Source: Musa acuminata AAA Group | Lineage: Eukaryota > Streptophyta > Magnoliopsida > Zingiberales > Musaceae | Length of the DNA: 64,000 bases | Direction of reading: 5' to 3' | Assembly: GCF_036884655.1 (NCBI RefSeq) | Contig: NC_088330.1 | Span: 30,693,001 to 30,757,000 of the forward strand | Shown: piece after piece, positions 45,588 to 58,148 of the stretch | Position numbering within the stretch: position 1 is the first letter of the stretch | How the letters are laid out: each line of letters opens with the position of its first letter | Position numbers and translations under genes: made by a program | Notes under the pieces: generated by a model | Told to the model about the DNA's origin: nothing | The model's input: the letters and a program-made list of their open reading frames with translations, nothing else | The model's database searches: none

Positions 45588-46550
45588 ATGGACGGGCGCA
45601 CTTGCAACGTCTGCTTCGGCCGCTTCTCCGACGGCTACGCTCTTGGCCGTCACATGCGCTCTCACGTCACCTCCACAGCCCCTCGGTCGAGGTCGTGCCG
45701 CCCTGGAGATTCCCACTCCTCCGTCTCCTCTGGTCATGCTGCGGCGGAGGGCGACGTGGAAGAGGAGGAGGCGGTGGAGGTGGGACTCTCTTATGGCCTC
45801 CGGGTGAACCTCCGGAAGAACTTCCGGCTCGTGGACTCAGAGTTCTCCTCTTCCTCCTCTTCTTCCTTCGCCGCCGACGAGCCAGCTGGCCCCTGCGTCG
45901 TCGTTCCAGACTCGGAGAGCGAGACGGAGTCACCACGCGCCCGTCGCCTCCGAACGAAGAAGCGCCGCCTTGGGGCCACTGCCCTTTTGCCGGATCAACC
46001 GGATGCGGAGCCGGCGAGCTCCGTCTCGCAGGCGACCCCCGACGAGGACGTCGCCCTCTGCCTGATGATGCTCTCCCGCGACTCCTGGGCCGCCGCCCGA
46101 TCGCGGCCCCCGCTCCGGAGGGGAAGGAGTCGGCACCAGTGCGACGCGTGCAAGAAGGTGTTCCGGTCGTACCAAGCGCTCGGCGGCCACCGGGCGAGCC
46201 ACAAGAGAATAAACGGCTGTGTCCCGGCCGTGGAACGCCGTGTCGCCAGCTCGACCGACGGCGTCGACACCAATTCCGATGCCAGAGTCTACGAGTGCCC
46301 CTTTTGCTTCAGAGTCTTCAGCTCCGGCCAAGCTCTCGGCGGCCACAAGAGGTCGCACTTTGTGTCCTCTGTCACCAACAAATCGCCGTCGAGCACCTCC
46401 CCTGTCCCCGCCGTCACCAACTACGTCCGCAGCTTCGGCCTTATCGACCTTAACCTGCCGGCGCCAGCGGACGACGACGTTGAGCTATCCGCCATTTCCG
46501 ATACTGAAGTTCCTTTCCCTACCTCAACGTGTGGCAAGCATGCAATCTAA
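45588..46550 (+). CDS. C2H2 zinc-finger protein, ZAT1/4/9-like, with EAR motif
   Basis: A single exon of 320 residues runs from ATG (MDGRTCNVCF) to TAA at 46548-46550. Finger 1 uses C6, C9, H22, H26. Finger 2 (C185, C188, H201, H205) and finger 3 (C237, C240, H253, H257) both carry the plant QALGGH helix. An acidic block and a basic RRLRTKKRR stretch (possible nuclear signal) lie between fingers 1 and 2, as does DEDVALCLMMLSRDSW, a block shared by ZAT proteins. LIDLNLP at residues 285-291 is a DLN-type EAR repression motif. Family knowledge: such proteins are nuclear, bind DNA through QALGGH fingers and repress transcription, often in stress or developmental responses. Lack of introns is usual for the family. 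GC-rich codon use resembles the GATA exon. The exact orthologue is not assigned. Confidence 0.95.
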   Translation: MDGRTCNVCFGRFSDGYALGRHMRSHVTSTAPRSRSCRPGDSHSSVSSGHAAAEGDVEEEEAVEVGLSYGLRVNLRKNFRLVDSEFSSSSSSSFAADEPAGPCVVVPDSESETESPRARRLRTKKRRLGATALLPDQPDAEPASSVSQATPDEDVALCLMMLSRDSWAAARSRPPLRRGRSRHQCDACKKVFRSYQALGGHRASHKRINGCVPAVERRVASSTDGVDTNSDARVYECPFCFRVFSSGQALGGHKRSHFVSSVTNKSPSSTSPVPAVTNYVRSFGLIDLNLPAPADDDVELSAISDTEVPFPTSTCGKHAI

Positions 46551-47200
46551 GCACTCTCTCTCTCTACCCACAGCACAAAGAGAGAGCAAACTAAGCCTAA
46601 AGACACAGAAACACAAAAAGTGTCGAAGTTTTGAGATAAACTAAGAAGCTTCAACTCCTCCTCTTCCAGTCTAACACTGGATAAAGCTGGTGATTTGATT
46701 ATGTTGTTGATATTGCCCTCAAACAGGGGAGGAATGCAGAAGCTTTTCTTCACCCTTTCCCTTCTTCGAGCTCTCATCCTTTCGCGAAGCTTTCTCTGCG
46801 CGTTACTCCTCCTGGTCTGGGCTGCGCGAAGAGCGGCTTCGATCGAAGTGCGCGGTTCGGTTTGGGTCCAATTGCACACTTTGTAGGCGGTTCGAACCGG
46901 AACAAGAAGAAATTGAACCGGATCCCGCAGAAGCTATTTGGTGGAGCATTGGAAACTCTTGCTATACCAAAGAAAACACCTACCCGTCGTTGCCAGTTTC
47001 CATGGCATGTTTTTGCTTCTCGCAACAAAAGCATCGAACTGTTTTATATTTCCTGCAGATGCTTCTACCACAATTACGTGAGCGATTAAAGGACAGCTTG
47101 GAGTGTACATGATGCGCGTGAGGGTGGCAAAGGAATAAAGTAGGAGGGCGAGAAGAATAACATGTATCATGAGATAGGTTGGCTGTTGTCGACTGGGGCA

Positions 47201-47231
<31 letters not shown>

Positions 47232-49815
47232 TTGAGTGTGGGGTTGCGGGCTTTCCACTCTTCACACAACTTTCAAGCGAGCATTGGAATGGCCAAAGGA
47301 ACAACTCAAATAGCTGCTCACTACTGCAGGTTACTGGCTCAGCTCCTTCTCTTCCTTTCTTCCCGTCTCACTTGCACCGGGAATCTCAATCGTAACAGCA
47401 TAAGATGGATCTCTACTTGCAGGGACAAAACAAGATAATCTGAACAATATAACTACGAGAAATTTATTTCCTTTAGGTAGGAAATCCATGGTCTCCATGT
47501 TGCTTAAGATGGCCTCGTGCATCCTTGACTTGAAATCCATGGGCTCGAGTAGGTTTGACGCTTAAACAGGGCAAAGACCTCTAGCTATCAAACACCGAGA
47601 CATTAAATACGGATTACTTCCATGCAGCACTCATGCTAAGGTACAGATTCGACATCTAAACAGAGAAGCTGCCACAGAGATTTACTGCAGTGCTCTGTTG
47701 TCTCATCGGGAAAGAGTCGACGCATGCAGATCAATGGCAACGAAAAGTACTAGAAGGCTGCATAGAGATGAAATTAGGTTCTTCGTTCCACAGAAAGCTA
47801 TTCCTGTCAGAAGATGTGAGAGAATTCATAGAACAATTAGTATTCGGCATCCACAGAGTTGACTGATTTGATTGGTGATCAGGGGAAGCCATCATGGTGA
47901 CGTTTCTTGCATGCACAGTGAGGTAAAAAGATTTATCAAAGGAGATGGAAATCCTTCACATTTGCGCCAGTGTTGTCCATCAAATTGCTGTGGTTTCAAC
48001 TGTGATTGCTGCACTTCCAGAGACCACAGCTGCCTGTTATAACTCAATTAAGAAGCATTTGTGTGTCATTATGATGTTTATAATTAAGAAGCATTTGTTA
48101 ATAATGTGTCATTATCACTTGGCAAAATGAAGTATCGAGGCTTGGAAGATGATGATGATGATCAAGTGCTTCACTTTTGCTCTCTACCTTTTTCACTTCC
48201 CCTGCCTTTTTATGCAAGAAGAGTACACAGTTACATGAGGAAGGCAGTAGCTGTGATGATAATTTGTAGATTGTAGGTGGACAAGCAGATCTTTATTTGC
48301 AGTGGATGTTCATCCACCTCAAGTCTTTTCTCCTTTGCTTTTGTGCAGATTTAACTTCAATATACATATATATATATATATATATATAAGATTATATTCT
48401 CAAGTGACTGTAATAGAGAATCATTAAAGATCTTGGAAGCAAAAGATATAGTATGATAGCTCCAAGTCTAAAGAATCTTGAATCATAATGCATGCTAGTC
48501 CCTTTATTCAACCCATGGCTTGGTGAGGATAACCATATATATATGAAATATTGACCTTCAACAAAGACTTTATATGAGGAAAGTATTAGATTTTACAATT
48601 TTATATTTCTTTCTCAATTTTTTATATTTCCCCTTATAAGTCCTCAATTTAAAGATGGAAAAGAAAAGAAAAATATACTGAAAGCACTTAATGTATCCAA
48701 ACATAAAAATTAGTTTACATGAAATCAATTAATTCCTTAAAAAAAGACTTTGATTGAAATTACGCTCTTAAACCAACATTAGTATGTGCATATAATATCC
48801 CCCAAAACCCTAAAATCTTGCATATATATTATTATAGTTAATCTCCATCAACTTATATTAGTTAAGTATAATTTGAAACTCCAATTTATATTTTTTTTTA
48901 TAAAAAATATTCTTATTTTTAACTCAAACAAACTAATTTTTAATACAAATTATATATATATATATATATATTAAATTTAAAGTACTTGATGGCTTGATAT
49001 ATACTTTACTGACTAACATATTCGGATAACCTTATTCTGAGAAGATTTGGACACAATACATCTTGATTAATATCATTACATCTACAAGTTTAGGTAAGTA
49101 GATGAGATATGGGATGTTATTTATGCATTTTATATCCTTAATAATTCGAGATCAGGATAATGTAACATTTCTTTTAATTTAGTAATTTATGTTTTTTACA
49201 TTTTAAGGAATACAAATTTCAGGAAAAAAATCCCAAAAAATAAGGAACTGCCAAACCGCAGGTTAAAAGTAACAGAAAAAAACTCATGTTTTTATTTTAG
49301 GAAATCCCTTTTTCCCCCCTCTTTGGCGGGTAAATAAAAAGAAGACAAAAATAAAATATCAAAGAGCGAACGCGTATAAGAGAAGCTCCGTAGGGGTGGT
49401 GGGATGCCGGCTGCTTCCAAACCACAGTCTTTTGCTGCTCCCACTCTCGTCGATTCCAAGCTGCTTTGATCGATTCGCTGCAATCCTCACCGTCGTTGGT
49501 AACTCTCCGTTCCTCTCCGTCGCCCAATTTCCACCTTCCATTTCTGCTTTTTTTTTTTCTTGTGTCTTCTCTCGTGGATTTCTTTTTCCAATCCGTAAGA
49601 ACGACGACGCACGCCGGATCTTGGTTAATTTGTGCCTTTGGCCCCGATTCCCTCCGAGGAACCTATAATGGCTGAAAAGTTGGGAGCTTTAGCTTGATGA
49701 ATTTGTGGAGGTGGTGATGGGAGTTGAATAGATCTGAGGGTTGTTGAGGTGAATGCTTCCTTTTTGTTGAGGAGGAGGGGATCCTTAGCTCGTCGGTGTT
49801 TGTTTCTTGTATCCG
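46551..49815. other. Intergenic DNA and 5' leader of SEC16
   Basis: 46551-46690 is probably 3' UTR of the C2H2 gene. A (GA)n run lies at 47205-47231. A (TA)n run lies near 48363-48388 and another near 48952-48970. 47450-48150 has short frames (for example 47731-47916, minus) without known content. From about 49390 the CT-rich DNA is probably the SEC16 leader, perhaps with an intron. Confidence 0.4.
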
Positions 49816-52800
49816 ATGGCCTCTCCTCCTCCGTTCTCGTTGGCGGATCAAACCGATGAGGACTTCTTCGACAACCTCGTCAATAATGATGATTTGGTTT
49901 TTGCTGGATCTGTTTCCGAGCAGGCAACCACCGAAATGGCCTTTTCTAATATGAGCATCGATGATGTCGGTCTTCCATTGGAGGACTCGAGGCTGGGGGT
50001 TTCTGGATTGGCAGCGACAGATGGAAACCGTCAAGAAAATGGGGTCACGCAGTGGCCCGGATCTCCCAAACCCAGATCCTTGGTGGTGGAAAGCAGTGCA
50101 ATTCCCATATCAACTGATTCATTTACCTCTAGGGTGGAAGTTGAAACCTTTGATTCCAAGGACGAGCAACAAGAGGTTGTGGCATCGGCACCATTACCAG
50201 CTCGTGACAATGTGGTCGCATCTGGAGGTTCGACGGAGACCAGATCGGAGTTCGGATCTCCAGGTTCGTCGCTGGGGAAGAACACTGGATCAAAGGAGAC
50301 GGCTGTAAAGGAGGTGCAATGGAGTGCGTTCAGAGTTGATCCGCCGCAGTTTGATTCAGATGGATTTGGATCCTACACAAACTTCTCGACGGAGAATGTG
50401 GGTGAGTGCGGCAACAAGCTCGAAGCTGAAGTTGACCAAAAGTGTAGTTCTGCAGACAATTCAGCCGCTGATGCATGCTCATACTTCGAGTCCATTGAAC
50501 AACAAGATTCTCAGTGTTATAGCTTGCCGAGTGAACAAACTCCAGATGTGAATGAAGCTCAATACTGGGAGAGTCTCTATCCCGGTTGGAAGTTCGATGT
50601 TAGCACTGGTCAGTGGTATCAAATTAATGATTATGATGCAGCAACAACTGCTGAACCAGAAAACAGCAATGCAATGAATGAACAACAACATGATCAAGAC
50701 AAAGTTTTGGCTGCTGGTAATGGAATTATTATGGACCAGAGTTCAGAGGTTTCTTACTATCAACAGTCTGCTAACTCGGTGGTGGCAGAAACAGCTGAGG
50801 ATAGCTCCACTGGTTATGTTTCCAACTGGAATCAGGACTCTTATGGTAGCACTGAATATCCACCTAATGTGGTGTTAGATCCTCAATATCCTGGATGGTA
50901 CTATGACACTAACATCCAGCAGTGGCACACACTTCAATCTTACACTCCGGCCGTTCAGGCAACAACTGGTACTATACATGGCCACTACAGCCAGGTTATG
51001 GGAATTCACTGGGATGGCTCTAGGAGTAAGTCTGTTGAAGAAAACATGCAACAACCTGAACCAGTGGACGAGGGCATCCCTGATTTCAATGACAATCGAC
51101 AGAAAATAAACTTATATAACACAATGGGTCATGCAGCAAACTGTATGGATGTCCAAGTAGGTACTAGGGACCTGGAACCACTGTCAAATTATGATTACGG
51201 CAGTAGTAATGGTGCAACAAGGCTCCAGAACTTTCTGCCTGCAAAGAATATGGACCATGTTAATCAGCCAAAAGTTGACCAAAGCTTCCAGGCATACTTA
51301 TCTCATGGGCATCAAGGCAATCAAATGGCAACCTACCATTCTCAGCGATCAATGAGCTATGAAAGTCCACCATGTTCTAGTTTTTCTTATGCTCTAAATG
51401 AAGGCAGATCTTCAGCTGGGCGTCCTCCGCATCCTTTGGTTGCTTTTGGTTTTGGTGGTAAACTCATTCTCATCAAAGATGCAAGCTGTTGTGGCTCAAA
51501 CTTGGATTATGGAAGGAAGGTAGCTCTGATAACTTACTCTGTTAACTTTTCTGATTGAATTTTAGAATTTAAGAGTTTGACAGAAATCATGTCAGTTCTT
51601 TGTTGCTCTGAGTCTACGATAGCAACATAAAGTCTTTTGATCCTGTTTTTGAAACTGATGCTTTGATCTCTTTCATAAAGGATTCCATCGGGGGTTCAAT
51701 CTCCATTCTGGGTTTAATGGATATTTTGATGAAGAAAACTGATGATTCAACCACCATAACTACTAAATGTGGTTATTTCCATGCATTGTGCCAGCAATCT
51801 TTTCCTGGTCCACTTATAGGTGGCAATGCCTCAGCAAAGGATGTGAACAAATGGATAGATGACAAAATAGCACATTCCTTGGTTGATGCTACTGAAGGAG
51901 AACTGCATAGGTTGCTTCTTTCATTGCTGAAAATATTATGTCAACATTATGGGAAACTTCGATCTCCTTTCAGTTCTGACCCATCAGTTGAGGTAAATAT
52001 TTGATTGGTCTTCTTAAGCTCATCTTTTTGTACTTTAATTGTATCTAGTTAATGCAACTTCCGATTATGAACTTGATATTTTTCTGCCAAATTCATGTTT
52101 CATAATGCTCCATGAGATGCATTTTGCTGGTTTTCTTGTAAATTCTTTTGCACCTGTATAAGCAATATCCATAGTAAATCATTTTGATGATTGATTTCTG
52201 GAAGCAAAGTATTAAGGTTGCAGTTTATGCAAATGCAAAAACTGACAATGTAGGCTGCCAATTAACCAATCTTATTGTGTCTTTCTAGGATCTACATATT
52301 TAGATGATAAAGCTCAGTGGAAGCATAGTTAGTGAAGCCATGCTTCTGCTTGTTCAATTAGTTTCACTAAGTTTACTTAAGAGGAGGAAACTGACGTACT
52401 TTATCTCGCTGGGGTTGTGGTTGAAGTTTTAGAAATTCCCCTAGAGAAAATATCCCATTATTGCATAAATCAGTCACTTACTAGCCATTTATTCAACATA
52501 TTTAAATATCTCAATGTGAAACAACTGGTTCCTCAGACTTTTCTGTGCATAAACATTTATTGTTACTTATGCATAATATCCGCAAACTCAATACAGGTTA
52601 TATGCTGTTAATTAGGACACATTCCTGTATTGAGCCACTGATGGTGTTTGGGCTACTAGAAGTGATATTTATTGGCTGTGGCATATTCTTCTATTCCTAT
52701 GATTATGGCGGGAGTTATCATGTCTTGAGCTGTAGAAACGTATGCATAAGGAGTGATCTTCTTGAGTTATATTTGTATAACTACTTTAAAAGTTAGCATT

Positions 52801-55800
52801 CATTACCTTACATGGTTTATGATAAAGAATAAAATTATCTGCTCTGGATGCTTCTTATCTTTCATACCTTTGTTAACCTCTACAGCCTCTTACTCCAGCT
52901 ATTTGTTTCTTCTTTTTCCAACTTTGTAATATAGCCATATCCACCTCATCAAGCTACATACTCATTCTACCTTGGTTGCAGTTCTAGAGGACCATGAGGA
53001 GATCTTGTTGCAGATATTTTCCTGATCATGCAGAAAACTTAACATGTTGGATTATATATACTCATTCGGTTGCATAGAAGTAGATTTATTGGTTACTGAT
53101 GTATTTTATGTAAAGATTTCTTTCTTCCTTACTACCTGCCACTCATTCAATCCGTTGATGACTTGATGCTGGTCATCACTTCATTGATCTTTGTGCTGTG
53201 ATCTTTTCAGAACTAACAGGAAGCTCTAGGCATCTTTTTCACACTAATCTAGTTAAACTTAAAGACTTTTATTGTTTTGATCAAGATGGTGTCTTGACAT
53301 GTTAGTTTTGAGCTGCCATGTATTAGGGAACATAAAAGGTGCATACGTCACAAGAAATTGATAACTAATAGGGATACTTTAAGATTTTAGTTTTAATAGA
53401 GGATTTTAGAGGACATCATATGGTGAGGAAGGAATTGGAAATGCTTATCGTCATACACCTCCATAACAAAATATTAATATAGTCAAGAGGCTAGTTTTAG
53501 ACATCAGGATACTATTTATTTTCTTTATCATTACTTTGGCCTCTACAGGTAGCAAATGGCAGTTATTAGCCTGTGAAACGCACTGCAAATAAAATTTACC
53601 TTTTTATACAAAATAATCCATGTTGCCTAAGTGGATCTATCTAGGTCCCTCATGGATTAATATATTATGTTTCATAATGAGGAATTCAATGTGCTAACAT
53701 TTTCTTTTTCTGAATAGGACACCGATGGTCCAGCATCTGCCATTACTAATCTTTTTGCATCTGTTAGCAAGAATGGTACTTCTTCGGTGCAGTATGGCTC
53801 TATCACAGACTGCATGCAGTACCTGCCTACTGAAGGTGATATACAGGTAAAATTTTATATTTTCAATGTTTTTATTGACACATTATATAATAAAACTTTC
53901 TGCCACTTGATCAGGGAACTGCCATTGCAGTGCAGAATCTTCTTGTTTTTGGTAGAAGGAAGGAGGCTCTTCAATGTGCACAAGCAGGCCAGTTGTGGGG
54001 ACTTGCTCTTATTCTTGCAGCACAGCTTGGCGAGAAGGTATTTGACATTTTATTTTGCTAAACTGATAATGGTTCCAATGTTTTTCAAAGAGCTTCCATT
54101 TCCTTTAAGTTAATGTTTTGGTTGATTACTTGCAGTTTTATGTTGAAACTGTCAAGCAAATGGCTAATCATCAGTTCATATCTGGATCACCTTTGAGGAC
54201 ATTATACTTGCTTATTGCTGGACAACCTGCAGATGTATTTTCTTTCAAGAACTCCTCAGATAGTAGTTTTCCCACTTCTGATAATGCACCAGAACAGTCT
54301 ATGAAGGTGACAATAAATCAGATACTTTTCTAGAAAGTGACTAAGCACTTCATGTCTCGACTCAATGTTTAAGCAAGATGTAAAACTTATTTTGAGCAAC
54401 TCTCTTCTTTGTTTAGATTGTATATGTGATTTCTGATGTCACCAATATAATACAGGTCCTTTCCAATGGAATGCTTGATGACTGGGAAAAACATCTAGCT
54501 ATTATTACCGCAAATAGAACAAAAGATGATGAATTGGTAATACTTCATCTTGGAGATTGTTTGTGGAGGGAAAAAGGAAAGGTTTGTATTTAGTATTTTA
54601 TCCTTGATTAAATCTAGCTAAGGATCTTAACTTTTTTCTATGTTTAATATTCTCTGTACCTTTGATACAGATAGCTGCTGCACACATCTGCTACTTGGTT
54701 GCCGAAGCTAACTTTGAGTCATACTCTGACAGTGCAAGAATGTGCCTTCTTGGTGCAGATCACTGGAAGCATCCTCGCACATATGCCAGTCCTGATGCTA
54801 TCCAGGTTGTGCCCATTTTCTTTCATCATTAGTTTTGGTGGATTCTATGTAGTATTTTGTGGGTTTTTTCTTTGATAATGTTTTGTGATAATCTTTATGG
54901 TCATAAAGTTAACCAAATGATATAGAACCCTATCCTGTTTTATTGTGATTGCATCCTGTTTCTACTGATGTGGCTGATGATTTTAAGCATACGTAATGGT
55001 TTGTGAGTTAGTTTGTTATAGTGATTATATGCGATCGTATGCTTCTAAATGTTTGTAATCTATGACAAGTAAACCGGTAAACTTGCCTTTTTCCTTTTCT
55101 TTATCTTTTTTCCAAATGAAGCTATATGTTGATGTCGGATGTGAAGAAACTAATCTAGTGATTATCTATGCTGGGTCAGTAAACGCTTCTGCAAATAGCA
55201 TCTGTATGCATAGTCCCATGTTAATCTACTGTCCACTTTGTTGATATAAAAGGTTCTGGTGGGACCCCCACTATGGCTTAAACTCTCCTTTTTCTGCATA
55301 TGCAGATTTTATATATTAGGGATTCTAATAATTCTATCTCTTCCCCCAGCTCTGCCTCCCTTCCTGGGGTATTTCGAAATTTTGTTAGGGTCTAAAGATG
55401 TGAAAATGATGCTTTATCTTGATGTTTGATTTCTTCTCAACTTTACTTCTTCATATGTGACCTTTTGCCTACTTTAATCTATTTTGAAACTAAGGTCTAT
55501 TGTTGACTTTTAGATGGAAGCTGGCATATTCTGAAATATGTTTGATAAGATTTTTGTCTTAGATGTTTTAAATCTTAAACAATTGAACATAACAAATTTT
55601 CTTGCAGAGGACAGAGTTATATGAATATTCAAAGGTGCTTGGGAATTCCCAGTTCATCTTGTTACCATTTCAACCATATAAGCTTGTATATGCTTACATG
55701 CTTGCAGAAGTTGGGAACGTTTCTGATTCTTTGAGGTTGGTGACACTGTAATTAGTTCTTTTCTTGATGAATTTTCCTGAGCTGGTATTTGTCCAATGTA

Positions 55801-57433
55801 GGTATTGCCAGGCGTCCTTGAAGCTGCTGAAAAGTTCTAGTCGCACACCTGTTATTGAGATGTGGAGATCACTATTTTCATCTCTAGAGGATCGCTTGCG
55901 AATGCATCTGCAGGTACAATTTCCCAATCCACTGTTTACTACCCATAATAATCTCCAGTTTGTTTCCCTTGATTTATATTCATTATTACTTTTTCAGGCT
56001 GGGTATAGCACAAATTTGGACCCTGCAAAACTTGTTGGTAAATTATTTACGTCAATTGATAGATCCATCCACCGCATGATTGGTACCACGCCAATGCCTC
56101 AGAGTGGCACAAATGGCAAAGAATATAATTCTGTTGCCCCAAAAGTAGCTAACAGTCAATCCACAATGGCCATGTCATCCTTAATTCCGTCAAGTTCCCA
56201 AGAAAACTTGAATGATTGGGCAATAAATAGCAGGACTATGCACAGCAGAAGTGCATCAGAGCCAGATTTTGGCAAAGCCTTAAAGCAGGTAGATTCTTTC
56301 CTTCAGCAATTTTTTTACAGTAACACAAACTTTATTGTAAATGTTTATACTACATTCTTGACCATGTTCCATTTTGAGTTTGTGGAATTATATTGTGAGC
56401 TTTCTACTACTTCATTCAGGACAAATCTGTGGATTCAATCTCACCTGACTCAGAGAGCAAAGCTTCATCGCGTCTAGGCCGTTTTGGTTCTCAGATTTTT
56501 CAGAGGACTGTAGGGTGGGTCTCGAGATCTCGTTCAGAATGCCAGGTACATTTTCTGATGCCTCACAATTTTGAAAGAGCAGGACTTGTATATTTATTTA
56601 AACCACATCTTACCTTTTCAATTGTGAATGAAGGCAAAATTGGGTGAAAGAAACAAATTTTTTTATGATGAAAAACTCAAGAGATGGGTGGAAGAGGGTG
56701 TTGAACCTCAACCTGAAGAAGCTTATTTACCACCTCCTCCAACCACAGTTGCCCACCAAAATGGGATTTCTGTCAATGACACCAATAGTGCCTTTAAGAG
56801 CCCAACTCACAATGCTAATGGAATACTGGAAACCAGTTATCTTAGTCCATTACAACATGCTTCAGGGATCCCACCCATATCGCCTGGCCCAAACCAATTC
56901 TCAGCCCGCAACAGAATGGGTGTAAGATCTAGGTGGGTTTCTCACTTTTACTACAAGGAATTATATACTGTTAATTGTGGCAAAAATTATGTTAATTTGG
57001 TCTCTTTTCTAGATACGTCGACACATTCAACAAGGATGGAGGGGTCTTCACAAATTCATTCCGGTCACCCTCTACTCCATCTGTTAAGCCAGCAGTTGGT
57101 GCCACATTTTTTGCTCCTGGCACGCCTGCAACTTGTGATGTTACAGCAGGAGAAAGCACTTTAGGAGCTTTGTTGGTTTCTGAATCTTCTACTACAGTAG
57201 ATAAGGAAGCATCATTTTTATCATCATCGCCACCGATACCTGTAACTGTGCAACATTCTCCTGGCATGGATACTAACACCTTCTCTAAAAAGGGTGCAGC
57301 AGCAGTGCTACAAAATAACAAAGGCTCATTCTCTAATGGTTCACCGGCACCATCATGGAGTGGAAAGTACAACACCATTTTCATGCCTACAATGGCTGGA
57401 GTGAACTCCTCTGAAGATGACCTTTGTCCATGA
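49816..57433 (+). CDS. SEC16: SEC16 homologue, COPII coat assembly protein (MAIGO5-like)
   Basis: Thirteen coding exons: 49816-51519, 51681-51992, 53718-53846, 53915-54037, 54136-54306, 54456-54581, 54671-54805, 55608-55735, 55802-55913, 55998-56288, 56420-56545, 56634-56932 and 57013-57433. All have GT-AG borders and matching phases, and total 4077 nt (1358 residues). The N-terminus has DQTDEDFFDNLV (residues 11-22), then two YPGW..D...QW repeats near 255 and 358. AFGFGGKL (about 543) begins the central conserved domain, which goes on through exon 2 (CQQSFPGPLIGG, KILCQHYGKLRSPF). The helical Sec16_C part spans about exons 3-9 (QYLPTEGD, RRKEALQCAQAGQLWGLALI, DDWEKHLAII, ICYLVAEANFE). Exon 13 begins RYVDTFNKDGG. 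SEC16 organises ER exit sites and binds SEC13 and SEC23. The gene looks intact. The start was chosen at the first ATG (MASPPPFSLADQ). Confidence 0.95.
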
Positions 57434-58148
57434 TGATTGCTGGAGCAATTCATCTCTGCAGCTTAATTGGGTTAAAATGGGTGATGACCTTCATCAGGTT
57501 GAGCTTTGATGTGTGGCTGTCTTGTATATCCATACATGCCTAATAAGCTGGTGGCAACAGATGATATATATGACGCAGGACCCAACAGCTTACTGATCAT
57601 GGAAGAGTTTCCCTGAAGAGTTTAGTATGCTTACAGAGGCACAATCGCAGTCCTTGGATACATTCTTTTAAATTAAAAACATGTGGATGCAAGTTTCTAT
57701 ACAGAAATTGTTGTTAAGGTTTACGAGAAGATGAGTCGGATCAGACGCTAAATAATTTCTTCTGAATCACAAATAAACAGCATTGTCGTTGTTCATAAAA
57801 ATGACAATGTGGGGAACAACTTGTTCTTCTGATTGTTTGTATGGGCAATCAGCTAAATTGTAAAGCGTGTAAAAGACAATTTATGGTTTAATATTGTGTC
57901 AACTTTGCTTTGGGATCACTTGGGTAAACATCAAACTCTCACTATATTATTCCAAGAAATACATGCTTGCCACTTATTGCGTGGTTCGAATACAAATATG
58001 AATGATGGAATGATCAGAAGAAATAATGAAATAATTTGCTGGTATGATGGCATCAACTTCTATGTTTTGCTGTATGGAGATTACAAATGTGTGAGATATT
58101 GTTTGAAGAGTGTGTGAGCCATTGTTTGAAGAGTTTGTCTGTTTCAGC
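57434..58148. other. Convergent 3' region between SEC16 and the pectinesterase
   Basis: The two genes point at each other across 715 bases. AAATAAA-like words near 57770 could serve SEC16 polyadenylation. Nothing else was recognised. Confidence 0.5.

Noticed and set aside
45565..46644. Additional long ORFs in other frames of the C2H2 gene
   Set aside because: Shadows of a GC-rich exon; only the 45588 frame has three zinc fingers and the EAR motif.
47780..47800. TTCCACAGAAAGCT, partly like miR396
   Set aside because: The match to the mature miRNA fails after the first half and no hairpin partner is seen.
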